Shown here one piece after another: positions 1-9,725 of a stretch of 64,000 bases of DNA (position 1 is the stretch's first letter; each line of letters starts with the position of its first letter). This DNA is from Triglochin maritima (Eukaryota; Streptophyta; Magnoliopsida; Alismatales; Juncaginaceae), in the NCBI GenBank assembly GCA_963682175.1, contig OY821791.1, positions 18,194,542-18,258,541 on the forward strand, written 5' to 3'. Below the pieces are notes generated by a model, which had not been told where the DNA came from, ran no database searches, and saw only the letters and a program-made list of their open reading frames with translations. Position numbers and translations under genes: made by a program.

Positions 1-366
1 ACCCCCACCTTTTCACTATTCATTTGGATGCATCTACATTTCACTACATATTGTTTGGGTGCCCCTCCACCATTTGTGAGACTCACTTCGTTAAATTTTT
101 CTGTTAGAACATTTGCAAAACACACCTTCTAAAATTTAATTGTCCTTAGTATTAATTAAGAAATCCAAAAAAATATTTTTTACAATACACCCTCTATTCT
201 CTCTCTCCTTATCACTCTTCTCCCTCTCTCTCCCTCTCTTGATCTCTCTCTCCTCTTTCTCACATGTTCTCTCCCACCCTCTCTCCTATTCTCTCTTCTC
301 ACTCTCTCTCCTCTCTCTCAGCCCTCCCATCTCTCCGATACCGACACCATTGTGGTATCGATTTCG
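1..366. repeat. Left arm of a long inverted repeat, CT-rich
   Basis: From about position 24 this stretch is the imperfect reverse complement of 9378-9724. Shared blocks include a segment around CACTACATATTG, a segment around AGAACATTT, an ATATTTTTT tract, a long CT-rich microsatellite-like part, and the inner end CACCATTGTGGTATCGATTT. The polypyrimidine part gives open frames on the plus strand that are low-complexity artefacts. The arm could be a terminal inverted repeat of a large DNA transposon (Mutator-like elements can have arms of this size) or one of two oppositely oriented repeat copies. The outer end is at the window edge, so no TSD can be tested. Confidence 0.7.
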
Positions 367-479
367 TTCGGTAGACAGTCGAAGCGGCAAAGGCAGTCGG
401 ATGTGAGCCGCTTAGCTTCGTCTCTGACACCACCTGTAAAGACCCTAACCCTTGCTTGTGGTGATTAGCAATGTAGTTG
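367..479. other. Short unassigned junction sequence
   Basis: This lies between the inverted arm and the Athila gag remnant. No gene, repeat or motif was recognised. It should contain the breakpoint that removed the 3' half of the Athila element. Confidence 0.3.
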
Positions 480-1620
480 TTTGATGTTACATCACTTCCA
501 AGATGATCAGGAACAATAGTGAGATGCAAACTCTCATCAGGTTTTTTGAAATTGAGGGTACTAGGGAGCTCTTGCTCCACCAGAGGTGAGTCCTTAAGAG
601 GCACCAACAGAGGTGCTCCACCAAGTGAACGTGAATTGAAACCCCAAGTCCCTCAGACTGACTAGGAGTTTGACTTTGAAAGATTGTGCTTTGAATTTGT
701 GGATGTGGTGGTGGTTCGATATCAAAAGATAAATCCTCATGTTGACAAAAAAGGTTACCCTCCTCACGTTCACGGAATTGTTGTGTCATTTGACTCACTT
801 GCATTTCCATAGTTTGCAAGGAATTCAAATTGGACTTCAATAAAGTTTGAGTGGTTTCCATGAACGTTTGGAGGGTTTGTTGTAAGGAATCATGTTCGGG
901 GTCAACAATGACGTTCATGTTAGAATTGGGAAATTTTGGGGTTGGGTGTTGATGGGCTGAGAATGAGGCCAATGATTTGGAGTAGAGTGTTGGTAGAATT
1001 CTGCGTATTCGGGAGGAGGATACTGGGGTGAAAATGATGTATAAGAATTTGAATAAGAATTGTCTCCCCAATAATCTATCCCTCTCGGGTTGTACGCGGA
1101 TACGTAATGGTCATATTGAGCATTTTGGGAAAATGTATGCTCATGCTCAGGTTCTGGGGGAACATAAGGACATTCCTCGATAACATGACCACTCAACCCA
1201 CACAGTCGCACGGTACGACTACTGGAGCCACCGGTGCACTCATGTCGTCTACCGTCCGCATGAAAGAGGCCAAAGTTTGTTGTAATGTCTCAGTTTATTG
1301 ATCAGCATATGATCCGACATAACTAGATGGTGGTCTAGCAGTCGGTGCCTCTCTCATATTATCCCAATCTGAAGATTGCTCAGCCGCACAATTAAGATTG
1401 TCCCAACCATACGGGGTGTTAGTCTGATCCACCCCAGGTTGCATGGGTCTGGAATACCAGGGAGAATTGTTATGGTCCAAACAATGATATGGATGGTCGC
1501 CCATGTAACCATCCATCTCAACGAAAAAACTCTCGAGTCGACCGCTCACACCACCACGAGGCTAAGCTCCGAAAAAGTGCTCGACTCGACCCTAAAACGC
1601 TACCAGAGAGTGTAAAGAGG
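480..1620 (-). pseudogene. gag: Athila-type gag remnant (element A)
   Basis: Minus-strand frames at 1549-1295, 1211-915 and 1071-487 read as broken pieces of a Ty3/gypsy Gag. One piece has a nucleocapsid-like knuckle, CGLSGHVIEEC, followed by a Tyr/Pro/Ser-rich stretch. A later piece has a helix (LQTFMETTQTLLKSNLNSL) of the same type as the coiled-coil helix in the gag of element C near 38200. Stops and frame changes separate the pieces, so nothing functional can be made. The protease and 3' LTR expected further left are absent: the element ends against the junction near 480. The match to Athila rests on the primer site and LTR at 2612-4054; the gag itself is quite divergent from copies B and C. 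Confidence 0.6.
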
Positions 1621-2611
1621 AGGAGACTAGAACGTAGAAGTAGGTGAGAAGATGACTCAGAGGAGAATGTAAGAATCCCTAGAACCTAGCGTGGGTAGTG
1701 GGAGAGGGTAGAAGCCTAATCTACCAAGCATGGCTCAAACAACTTATGGCTATGAGTCCTTGGGCTAGACGACGCCTAACTTCAAGGTCACTAGTCTCGA
1801 CACGCCTCACCTCCCTACAACGAGGACCACAATGCCCAGCAAGTGATATCAAATCCGGAGATCCAGTACCTCCTACTATCGACAAGGCATGCGACGTCGA
1901 TCAGGTCATGAAGGTCTCAACTCGATCACTCTCCTAGTGCGTCCCAATTCCTTATGGTGAATGTCTACTTGCTTATAGATTAAGGCTTTACTTGAGTGTG
2001 CTTTTTGGGGCTAAGGGAGGGGTGATGAAATCCCCCACCTTATCTTTGAAGACTATAGGTGATGCCCCTTAAAGATGTTTTGAAATCTTAGGCTGGCAAG
2101 CAACTCACCTCACTCTTGTCCCGATGCACCTTACTAACTAATGCATGCTTTAACCATGCATGAATGAGATTATGGGTGCACGTACCTCACACCAGCAATC
2201 GACAACAGGAATGTAAAGAAAAGAAAAGACAAATGCGTGCAAGGTCTACAAATGATGCATGACCTAGATGGCAAGAAATCTAATCTTTTGCTTTGAGTTT
2301 TATGGTCCAAGTTGTCTTAAAAGAGGAATTGATTAATCTAGGAGCTAAACAGGTTGAAACATGCAAAATTGAACTCGCAGACTACTAAATTGACGAAACA
2401 AACAGCAGAACAAAACTTGGAGCAAAGTCAGCTCACCAGGCCGCCAATTGGCGATCCCAGACCGCTAATTGGCGGTTACTTTGGTGTCCTTCTTCCTCCA
2501 ATTTCTCCAGTTTCCTCCCCTTGATGCCAAGATATCCCTGAAACAAACAAAACTAAAAACAAAAAATTAAACCCACTCGAATCATCCAAACCAAAGTCTG
2601 GACAAAGCACC
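1621..2611 (-). other. 5' leader (untranslated) of Athila element A
   Basis: This non-coding stretch aligns by eye with the leaders of copies B (about 30940-31925) and C (about 39650-40646). Shared blocks include GACGACGCCTAAC, CGCCTCACCTCCCTACAA, GAGGACCACAA and the ATGAAATCCCCCACCTTATC segment. It contains a palindrome pair at 2440-2476. There is no open reading frame of note. Confidence 0.7.
2440..2476. repeat. Paired palindromes, 21-bp period (Athila leader)
   Basis: Two 16-bp near-palindromes start at 2440 (GCCGCCAATTGGCGAT) and 2461 (ACCGCTAATTGGCGGT), exactly 21 bp apart. The consensus over all copies in the window is ACCGCCAATTGGCGGT. Matching pairs sit at the same place in the leaders of B (31754, 31775) and C (40475, 40496). 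Confidence 0.85.
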
Positions 2612-2629
2612 TCCCCGGCAACAACGCCA
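2612..2629 (-). other. Primer-binding site, tRNA-Asp type
   Basis: On the minus strand this reads TGGCGTTGTTGCCGGGGA, two mismatches from the Athila-type primer site TGGCGCCGTTGCCGGGGA, which pairs with the 3' end of tRNA-Asp. A 6-nt spacer (AAAACT on the plus strand) separates it from the LTR at 2636. Confidence 0.85.
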
Positions 2630-3517
2630 AAAACTTGATTGATACATTTTAATTAATACCACAAGTGCACGGCCGCATTGAAGCAGTGGAAAATACGGGT
2701 CGATCCACAGGGAGGTTTGTCGACATTGGTTAGTTTGAAGGCGAGTGGGAAAGAAAGAAGAGAAAGATTGATTAAACTAAACTACACTAAACTAGTAGCA
2801 ACAATGAAGGAAATGAAAGCACAAAACGAACTAAAACTAAGCGACTAATAAAAGAAGATCGAAATCAGGAATGGAAAACCCCTAAGGGGTGGAGTGTGTG
2901 TACACATGAAATAAGAAGTGATGAATGCATACAATAAGCTCAAGTGTAGTTAGTGTATGTAATGCATAAGAAGTACCTCATGGCAAGACCTATCATTCAA
3001 AGCACTAACCTAAGTGATTAATATAAGCATGACAAGTTTGTTATTAAGAACCTAAGCAAGCTTGGAATGTACCTAAACAGTATGGCAGAAACCATCAAGT
3101 TAAGTGTTCTCATTAATTCAAACAAGCATACTAACATTTCTTACATACAACAATGTTTAGCATTCATTCCATCTACATAACATGTATAAACATCTACTCC
3201 ACCCCCAAAGGGGATGGAACTACTCACTAATCATTACACTACAAATTACATTAGCAAAACAAAACATTCTAATGAAAGACAATTAAACTAAGCAAACAAG
3301 AAATATTAAAGAAGCTAATCGAAGGGAAAGTAAAACTAAAGAAGCATGCAAGAATTAAAAGACAAGATTAAAAGAAACTAAGAACAATTATTCTATTTAC
3401 ATGACTCACATTACAAGTGGCATTCTTCTCCACCTTGAGTTTTTGTTTCAAGGCTTTTACTCAAAGTAGAGAGAATGCCACCAAGCAATGGGTGAATACA
3501 AAGGAAGGTGAACAGTT

Positions 3518-3526
3518 CTATTTATA
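3518..3526 (-). promoter_or_regulatory. LTR TATA box
   Basis: TATAAATAG on the minus strand. The equivalent site occurs in every Athila LTR here (13904, 26655, 32825, 34342, 41540; degenerate at 58061). It defines leftward transcription into the internal region. Confidence 0.7.
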
Positions 3527-3648
3527 GGCATGGAAAAAGCTAATCCGGGACAATCCCCCAGTATGGGACTAAATGTTATACCAAAAATAGACTAAACACA
3601 ACCTAATACATGACCCGCCAAAGTCTTAGAGGATCCGTACCAAAACCG

Positions 3649-3685
3649 ACCTCCAATCAGCGGTCCCAGACCGTTAATTGGCGGT
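3649..3685. repeat. Paired palindromes, 21-bp period (Athila LTR)
   Basis: Degenerate copies start at 3649 (ACCTCCAATCAGCGGT) and 3670 (ACCGTTAATTGGCGGT), about 125-130 bp upstream of the TATA box at 3518-3526 in the transcriptional direction. Confidence 0.8.
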
Positions 3686-4054
3686 CTAGAGTATTTGGAT
3701 CGTGCTGGGCTTTCTTCTGGGCTTTTCTGGATGTCTTTGTTTGTCTTTGATGCATCTACTTTGCTTGCTGGAGCTCCGACCCAAATAGAATTTCCAAAAT
3801 ACTCCCCATGATTGTGTGGAATATTCTTGTTTGCTCATTGGTCCTTCGATCTTACATTCAGGTCCTTCGATCTTGCATCTTAGTCCTCGAGTGTCAAAAC
3901 TTAGTCCTTTTTTCCTGCTCTTAGGTCGATTATGCCTCTTCTCTTCAAACCTATTTATTTCTGAAATTAAAACATAAAACTCGTTACGTAGCATTGTTTA
4001 GGTGAAAGATAATGGATATAAGATACAAATGTAAACATGAAATGTTGTCAATCA

Positions 4055-5250
4055 TACTACAAACATAGAAATTTGCTAAATATATGTTCCTAACTTAATT
4101 AACAAAAATGGGAGAGAACGTACTCTCATTACATGTCATCTTATTCCTGCTTTTGTGGTTGTTCTCCTGCCACCTAAAGCTCTGTAAACCTTAATTGTCC
4201 TGAGTAGCAGAAGTTAAACCTTAATTCAATAATACTAATAAAAATCCACGAATTACAAATACGATGACTAAAACAAACTTATAGATTCAGAAGTTTCTTT
4301 ATTGAGTCCCTTGGTTTATTCGACCCCAATGGATCAAACTAATATGTCGAATTAGTCGTGGGGCATACAACGACAAGCATCCAATGAGCCATGTTATATA
4401 TATAATTAGAAACTTATTACAAAATAAAATTCCACTTTGAATTACAAAGTTTACCTCTCATGATAAGGGAGCAGATAATAGCTTTTATCTTCTTCTTTCA
4501 TGAGAGTCCCAAGCTGACCCGATTTATCGTCATTGTCGTATATATGTAGATGGACTGATAAATCCAAATACTTGATCGTCGGGAAAGACTGACCTTCTGG
4601 CGTCAAAAAGATGTCTACAAGAGTAAAAATTACACTTTGTTACAGTTTTGATAAAATTATTCAATACATTTCATTTTATACCAAAGAAAACACTTACTTC
4701 ACTTGCCCGTCGATAATCATGATACACATTGAATCCATCACCAAGAACTGCATGATATCATCTTTGGTGACGTACAAAGACGGAGGTAACCCTTTATCCC
4801 CCTCCTCCAAATCCCAGCTACTTAAGGATTGTGATTCCCTACCTACCATACATTGATACAACATTTTGCACCTACTTGGAAGCAAATTAATGTTGATCGG
4901 AGATTGGTTTTTTTAACCTTTGTTTTAGGGGCTTGACACCTTACAGATATATATACAACAATTAAAAATACAATTGTTAACAAATTTGAAATTTAAATTC
5001 TTTCAAATTAAAATATATCTCATGTTGGTCATCTAGCTCTACTAAATAACTAGGCCACCTCACGAACCCACGGATAGCATCGCCGAGAGTAACAATCTCT
5101 TCTTCCAAAAATATCACCAAAGCAACAACATCTAAGCAACTACCCACTGCAACCTTCACTTCTCCCTCTCCCACTTCCAACCCGTTTGTTGGCGTTGGAT
5201 CTGAACGAGAGGAGAAGTTTACCAAGATAGACAAGACACATAACTCCACC
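4055..5250 (-). pseudogene. Partial CACTA second gene with Ulp1-like part
   Basis: Minus-strand pieces match exons 4 to 8 of the CACTA-2 gene at 42081-44738. Residues such as EIVTLGDAIRGFVRWPSYLV lie in the frame 5249-4977 and MVGRESQSLSSWDLEEGDKG in the frame 4885-4694. The following intron and the exon with the HYD..FGFI-like segment lie around 4480-4620. The sequence homologous to the intron before the catalytic-Cys exon ends at the inserted Athila LTR. The first part of the frame (MELCVLSILVNFSSRSDP) has no counterpart in the other copies and is a deletion junction. This is a non-functional fragment. Confidence 0.7.
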
Positions 5251-5489
5251 TAAAATCTGAAACTAAACCAACCAAAACTAAACAAAACTCTTACGGTGGT
5301 TAGGGATGTGGAGGAAGGCAGAGGAGAGGGCCGGAGAACGGGAGGAGAGGTAGGGACGTCGTTGTGGTGCCGGAGATTGCTGCAGATAGGTCGGAGATCG
5401 GTCGCGGAAGAGGGTTCGGTCTCGGAACGACTAGGGTTTGGTTAGGTTTTTGTCTGGAATGAATGACAGAAAATGCAACTGTTCGATTT

Positions 5490-5844
5490 CTTTAAGACCT
5501 ATATACGTCGGATGTTATATATAGCCGACATCTATAGGTCGACGTCTATATGCATGGGGGTATAGACGTCGGTCATCGATAACATCCGATGTCTATGGGT
5601 CGACATCTATAGGGTATAGACGTCGGATGCAATGTGTATTCCAACCAGCGACGTCTATAGGTCGACGTCTATAGGGTATAGACGTCGGATTCAATGGGTA
5701 TTCCAACAACCGACGTCTATAGTACCCCATAGACGTTAGCCTTGGTAACGACCGACGTCTATGCTATCTTCGCCCAACTAGACGTTGGCTATTATAACAG
5801 CCAACGTCTATTGGGCGACGAGTAAAGACTATTATGCACTAGTG
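5490..5844. repeat. CACTA-1 subterminal repeats (GACGTC motif)
   Basis: About eight copies of a unit containing CCGACGTCTAT, in both orientations, occur within 350 bp of the terminus. GACGTC is itself a palindrome. Dense short subterminal repeats of this kind are binding sites for the element-encoded TNPA-type protein in En/Spm; that role is inferred here. The same motif fills the right ends of CACTA-2 and CACTA-3. Confidence 0.8.
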
Positions 5845-8328
5845 GTATGGTGGTGGCATGGGTGACGTGAAGAGGGTTGGGCAGTAGGATGGTGTAGGTG
5901 CATGGTGGTGGTGTTTGATGTGATGGTGGAGGCATGGGTTGAGGTGAAGGAAGTATGGCATGTTGTTGGTGGGGATTTTGTTGGAGGAAACAAACCTCTT
6001 CATCTTTCCTCTCTTCTCACATTTTCCTTTTTCTCTTCTTCATCCTCTCCCATTTTCCAACTCTTCTCCACACAACTCCTTTCCTTTCTATCATCTCTCT
6101 TCTTTTTATTTTCGGCGGAGCAAGGGAAATTGAAGGAGCTCTGGTGGCTGGTGGTGTGCTTGCGCGTGGAGGTGCACCGGGTAGAGTTTGACGTAAGGAG
6201 GAGGACATGCGTGAGGTCGCAGTCCCGAGGCACCGTCGTATAAGCTTTGACGTTCTTCGTCGTTCTTGGCGAAGAAGGTATGCCAAGTTCTTGCATTAGA
6301 TGTCTTTGTTGCTCACCCACGTTGGCGTGGAGTTGTGGTCGGTCGGAGACCTCGCCAGCGGCGAGAAACGGCGTAAAATCCTTGCTTGCCGCGAGGTTGT
6401 TGTCGACCGGTGCCTTCGGGCGGTCGACCGGTCTAGTGTTTTTGCCCGACTTTAACCAACACCGGTCGAACGATGCTCTGTGGCAGTCGACCGGTTGTGC
6501 ATGTGCTGGTGGGTTGGAGGATTGTCTGGGAGTTTTCGGTCGAATGGGACCCCTGAGTCGTTCGACTGTAGCTTCGTATTTCGCTCGGACCGGATGTTGA
6601 CCATCCAAACGGTCGACCGTTCCCGACCTTTGGTCCGACCGGAACTTAAGTGAACTTATTTGTATTGTATGTTGTTCGACCGATTTTGTTTCTTGTTCGA
6701 CCGGTAGATGACCTAGACTGCTAGGATGCCCCTGGTAGTTTCTGGTCGACCAAGACCCCTGAGTCGGTCGACCGATTAGACTTATATATGATTTTGACCA
6801 GACTCTGTATTTTGACTACGTTCGGTCGACCGGTTTTAGACCTTGGTTTGACCGTTGGGAATCAAGTTTTGAGCACAGATTTTGACCGTTGTAGGCGTTC
6901 GGTCGACCGATTCCCTTGGGGAAACGATCGACCGGTATACCTTTTCCGGTCGCCCTTTGGACCCAGAACTGAATCCTGGTCCTTGTGAAGTGTCACCTCT
7001 GTCCACGGAAACCTGTGTCCTCGCTTAGAGTGTGAGCCGGGAGGTGACGGTGGGTACGTTGCTCGTGCCTGCCGAGGGACAGTCGTGTAGAAGAGTGTGG
7101 ATACTTGGGACATGTGGCCTCTGTATTATAGAGGGTGACGTAGTTTATGCTTTGACTCTCTCATTAGAGTAGCATCCTAAGGGATCATGTATCTCATTGC
7201 TTTCAGTGGGCATGCAACTGCCATTCGATGAAGTGACTACCGGCTTGGATGTCTACGGAGGCCGCTGCCCTACTTTTATAGCAACGGAGTTGGTGTCTGC
7301 ACGTGGAGTTCGATGACCCCGCGGACTTCGGTTCGGATCTGTAGATTGTCTGGCCCTCTGTGTGGTGGATAGGTTTGACTGGCCTTGATAGGCAGTGATT
7401 GGACGAGCATGTGCGGCCTGTGTGGCGGTGGGAGGGCCCATGTACGGCGTGTGTGGCGGCAGGGAGGATCGCGCGTCGACTGCGTGGTAGCGGCGATGGA
7501 CTGTCGTTGATGATTTTTGGTAGGTAGCTCGATTGGGCACCTATCAAGTGAGATATCGTGCGGTCTATGTGGCGTCAGTGATGGACCGACCTGAGCGACG
7601 GCTCCATCGGTTTGGTGGTTGACCACAATGTTTTCAAATCTGATTCTACCTGCGCGGAAGTGCTAACGCCTCCTCACCGGTCCCTTTGGCTTGTGTAGCC
7701 ACGTATGGGGATGTGTTGTGTATTGTCCACTAGATTGTATGTGCCTACAGTAGGTCTCCATGGTGACCCAGTGTTTGTGGACCGTGTGGCGCCATTGTTT
7801 CTGGACCGTGCCTCCTGTGTGGTGGCGGCGATGTTGTCGACCGTACGGCCTGTGTGACGGTGGTGATGTTGTGGACGGTGGGGCCTGTGTGGCAGCGGGA
7901 ATGATTGTGGGATGGATGTCCGATTTTACCGTTGGATGGAATGTTGTTTATTGCTTTGTATCATGTCATGCTATACTAGTATGATAGGGCATATAGGTGA
8001 ACTTGTCATACGGGGTTTCCTTATGGAAACTCAGGCATTGTTGTTATGTTTATTTTCGGGACTGCAGTAGGCTCTGGCGGGTGGTGACCGAAGGAGATTG
8101 CACTTTAGGACCGGATCCTGTTGTCTGCCTATTTTAGGTTGTTGTGATTACATGTTTTATGTATTTCGTATTCCGGTGTAATCACTATTTTGGCAAACTC
8201 TTATGTAATATGGTGCATAAGATATATTTGGGTATTTCTTTGAGTAATGTCCCCACTCTTGATGGTTTGTTCCTTTGTGGTTCTTTTGATTTTAAAAGTT
8301 TAAATTTTCCATTGTTAGGGGATGTTAC
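5845..8328 (+). repeat. Gypsy-like LTR with palindrome array, left end missing
   Basis: The right end reads GGGGATGTTACA at 8328, the usual end type of chromovirus-like LTRs. Inside are a CT-rich 5'-UTR-like stretch (5995-6110), a 530-bp palindrome array (6399-6933) and GC-richer sequence to about 7990. The left end is not a clean LTR start; the CACTA-1 terminus adjoins it at 5844, so CACTA-1 probably inserted into this LTR. Overlapping minus-strand frames at 6000-6608 and 7203-7626 lack family signatures. The family assignment is tentative. Confidence 0.5.
6399..6933. repeat. Array of paired GGTCGACC-type palindromes
   Basis: Core sites (GGTCGACC and variants) start at 6399/6420, 6462/6483, 6536/6558, 6593/6609/6630, 6674/6695, 6744/6766, 6824/6846 and 6880/6901/6926. 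Most neighbours within a pair are 21-22 bp apart, and pairs recur every 63-81 bp. Many cores extend to CGGTCGACCG. The element is not a copia LTR, yet the layout matches the copia arrays at 59770 and 18321. Confidence 0.8.
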
Positions 8329-8923
8329 ACCACCCCTGACGAGGACGTAGCCTACTGGCTCGTCCTCTACTTCTGCTCTTTTTCTCATATAAGGATTTTT
8401 AATAAAAGATGGTTTCTTTTTCTCATAAAAGGTGAGTTCCAAACTTCCATCCATGTTCCATCTACTCACATACTTAAAATAATTTTTAGTTACAAAAGTG
8501 GGTTGTTGTCACGCAATATGTAAAGACAAGTAGCATTTTGAAGTTGCACAACTTTATGTTGTCGTGTTTCTCCAAATTAGAGCCTAAACTAACAGTTCAG
8601 ATGACAAACAATAGACTGGATCATATATATGAAAACAATATCAAGCCCATAAAAGATCCTGTGTTGTTGGCCAACATTCTGTTGTTGAATTCAAGAAAAA
8701 ACTGTAATGCCTGTTGTTGAATTCAAGCACGTGAGGAATATTAACCTAAAATAACAAAAAGATCTCAGAATGGGACGAGAGATGTTTTCAAGACAACACA
8801 TGTTTCCTGGTACATTGCTAAATCCATCCATTCCATGTAATTATCCATTAGGCCTCAAAGCAGATCGCCTGGCAGAAATCAGAACCCAAAAAGAAGTGTG
8901 TCTACGAAGAAAAACTGAACCTT
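8329..8923. other. No gene recognised; probable 3' flank of the VDAC fragment
   Basis: AT-rich sequence without a convincing frame. The part nearest 8923 lies directly downstream of the porin stop codon on the minus strand and could be its 3' untranslated region. A short direct repeat (TGTTGTTGAATTCAAG) occurs near 8680 and 8712. Confidence 0.4.
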
Positions 8924-9117
8924 TCAAGGGTTAAGAGCAATGGAAAAGTCGACATTCGAGCTCTTCTCAACAGCGTTCGTATCGATCTCACCCGACAAGG
9001 TGATGAGGGATTTGAGCATCCATTGGTGCTGGGTAAGAGCACTGACCGTGCCTATGTTGTTCACGCGGGCCTTGACCTTAGCGAGAGGGTCTAGTTCATA
9101 TTGGAGGCGAAACACGA
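8924..9117 (-). pseudogene. VDAC (mitochondrial porin) C-terminal exon fragment
   Basis: The minus-strand frame ends with a stop at 8924 and carries the C-terminal signature of plant voltage-dependent anion channels: YELDPLAKVKARVNN, a QHQW segment in the place of the usual QHEW, LSGEIDT, and an ending SIALNP in the place of the usual L-A-L-x-P. VDAC is the 19-strand beta-barrel porin of the outer mitochondrial membrane; this fragment covers roughly its last 60 residues. The end at about 9117 looks like an exon boundary. Together with 9184-9372 it represents only parts of the gene, with about 45 intervening residues missing. It is best explained as a gene fragment captured by, or rearranged into, the repeat flanked by the inverted arms. 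No promoter or N-terminus is present. Confidence 0.75.
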
Positions 9118-9183
9118 AGCATTAATGCTCTGTCCCTTGTCAATCCTATATTCATTTTTGAAATTCAACTCTAGCAGTCAGTT

Positions 9184-9372
9184 ATATAGCCATAGAGGTG
9201 GTGGGTATAAAGGGTGGCCAAGCAAGCGAGAACTCACACTCTAAAGAAGCAACGAACTCGGGATTGAAGTAGTTGAACGCTACATCGTACTTGGTTAGTT
9301 TCCCAGTTGCAGTGTCAAATCCAACAACGGCACCAACGTCGTACTTGGTTAGTTTCCCAGTTTCTGTGTCTC
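9184..9372 (-). pseudogene. VDAC upstream exon fragment with small internal duplication
   Basis: The minus strand reads GFDTATGKLTKYDVAFNYFN followed by PEFVASL, matching the porin segment with the pattern FDT.[ST]G..TKYN......P....SL. Homology stops near 9237, where a possible splice donor GTGAGT follows. The preceding DTETGKLTKYDVG repeats the same motif: the nucleotides ACTGGGAAACTAACCAAGTA occur twice about 60 bp apart, a local duplication not expected in a normal VDAC. The remaining residues to the stop at 9182 are probably intron read-through. Confidence 0.65.
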
Positions 9373-9377
9373 CGGAA

Positions 9378-9724
9378 CTAAATCGATACCACAATGGTGT
9401 TGGTATCAGAGGGAGATAGAGGTGAGGGATGAGAGAGAGATGGAGAAGAGAGAATAGGAGAGAGAGAGAGAGAGGAGAGAGAGGGAGAAGAGAGAACACG
9501 AGAGACAGAGGGAGGGAGAGAACATGAGGGAGAGAGGAGAGAGATCAGGAGAGGGTGTATTGGTAAAAAAATATTTTTGTTTGAGTTTTCTTATTTAATA
9601 TTAAGGACAATTCAATTTTAAATGGTGTTTTGTAAATGTTCTAATGGAAAAATTAACGAAATGGTTCTCACAACCGGTGGAGGGACACCCAAGCAATATG
9701 TAGTGAAATGTAGGTGCACCCAAG
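9378..9724. repeat. Right arm of the long inverted repeat
   Basis: Reverse-complement counterpart of positions 24-366, clearly alignable over about 340 bp with small indels in the GA-rich part. The outer end abuts the LTR terminus at 9726 directly, so the original outer boundary and any TSD cannot be read. The VDAC fragment lies immediately inside the arm. Confidence 0.75.
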
Positions 9725-9725
9725 T

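Larger units (their letters stand above)
2636..4054 (-). repeat. 5' LTR of Athila element A
   Basis: This 1419-bp LTR starts TGATTGATAC and ends GTCAATCA on the plus strand, the same ends as the solo LTR at 12877-14439. It carries the family signatures: CCCCTAAGGGG, the ACTCCACCCCC block, a TATA box at 3518-3526 (minus) and a palindrome pair at 3649-3685. The right end cuts into the Ulp1-like exon of CACTA-1 after a sequence homologous to that before 44482. The partner LTR lies outside or was deleted. Confidence 0.85.
4055..5844 (-). mobile_element. CACTA-1: internally deleted CACTA transposon end
   Basis: The right edge reads CACTAGTGCATAATAG from 5844 leftwards on the minus strand, a CACTA-type terminus, followed by GACGTC-rich subterminal repeats (5490-5844). 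Next come a 5'-UTR-like stretch and then exons homologous to the C-terminal half of the second CACTA gene (compare 43320-44480). The TNP2 gene and the first part of the second gene are missing, so this is a deletion derivative. Its left side is cut by the Athila LTR at 4054. Confidence 0.75.

Noticed and set aside
140..406. 88-aa plus-strand frame and its minus-strand partner (607-299)
   Set aside because: The frame is made by a CT-rich microsatellite in the inverted arm; composition is nearly only Leu, Ser and Phe with no conserved motif.
6000..6608. 202-aa minus-strand frame and other overlapping frames in 6000-7626
   Set aside because: They overlap on several frames in a GC-rich LTR with a palindrome array; no domain, no homologue recognised and no start context.
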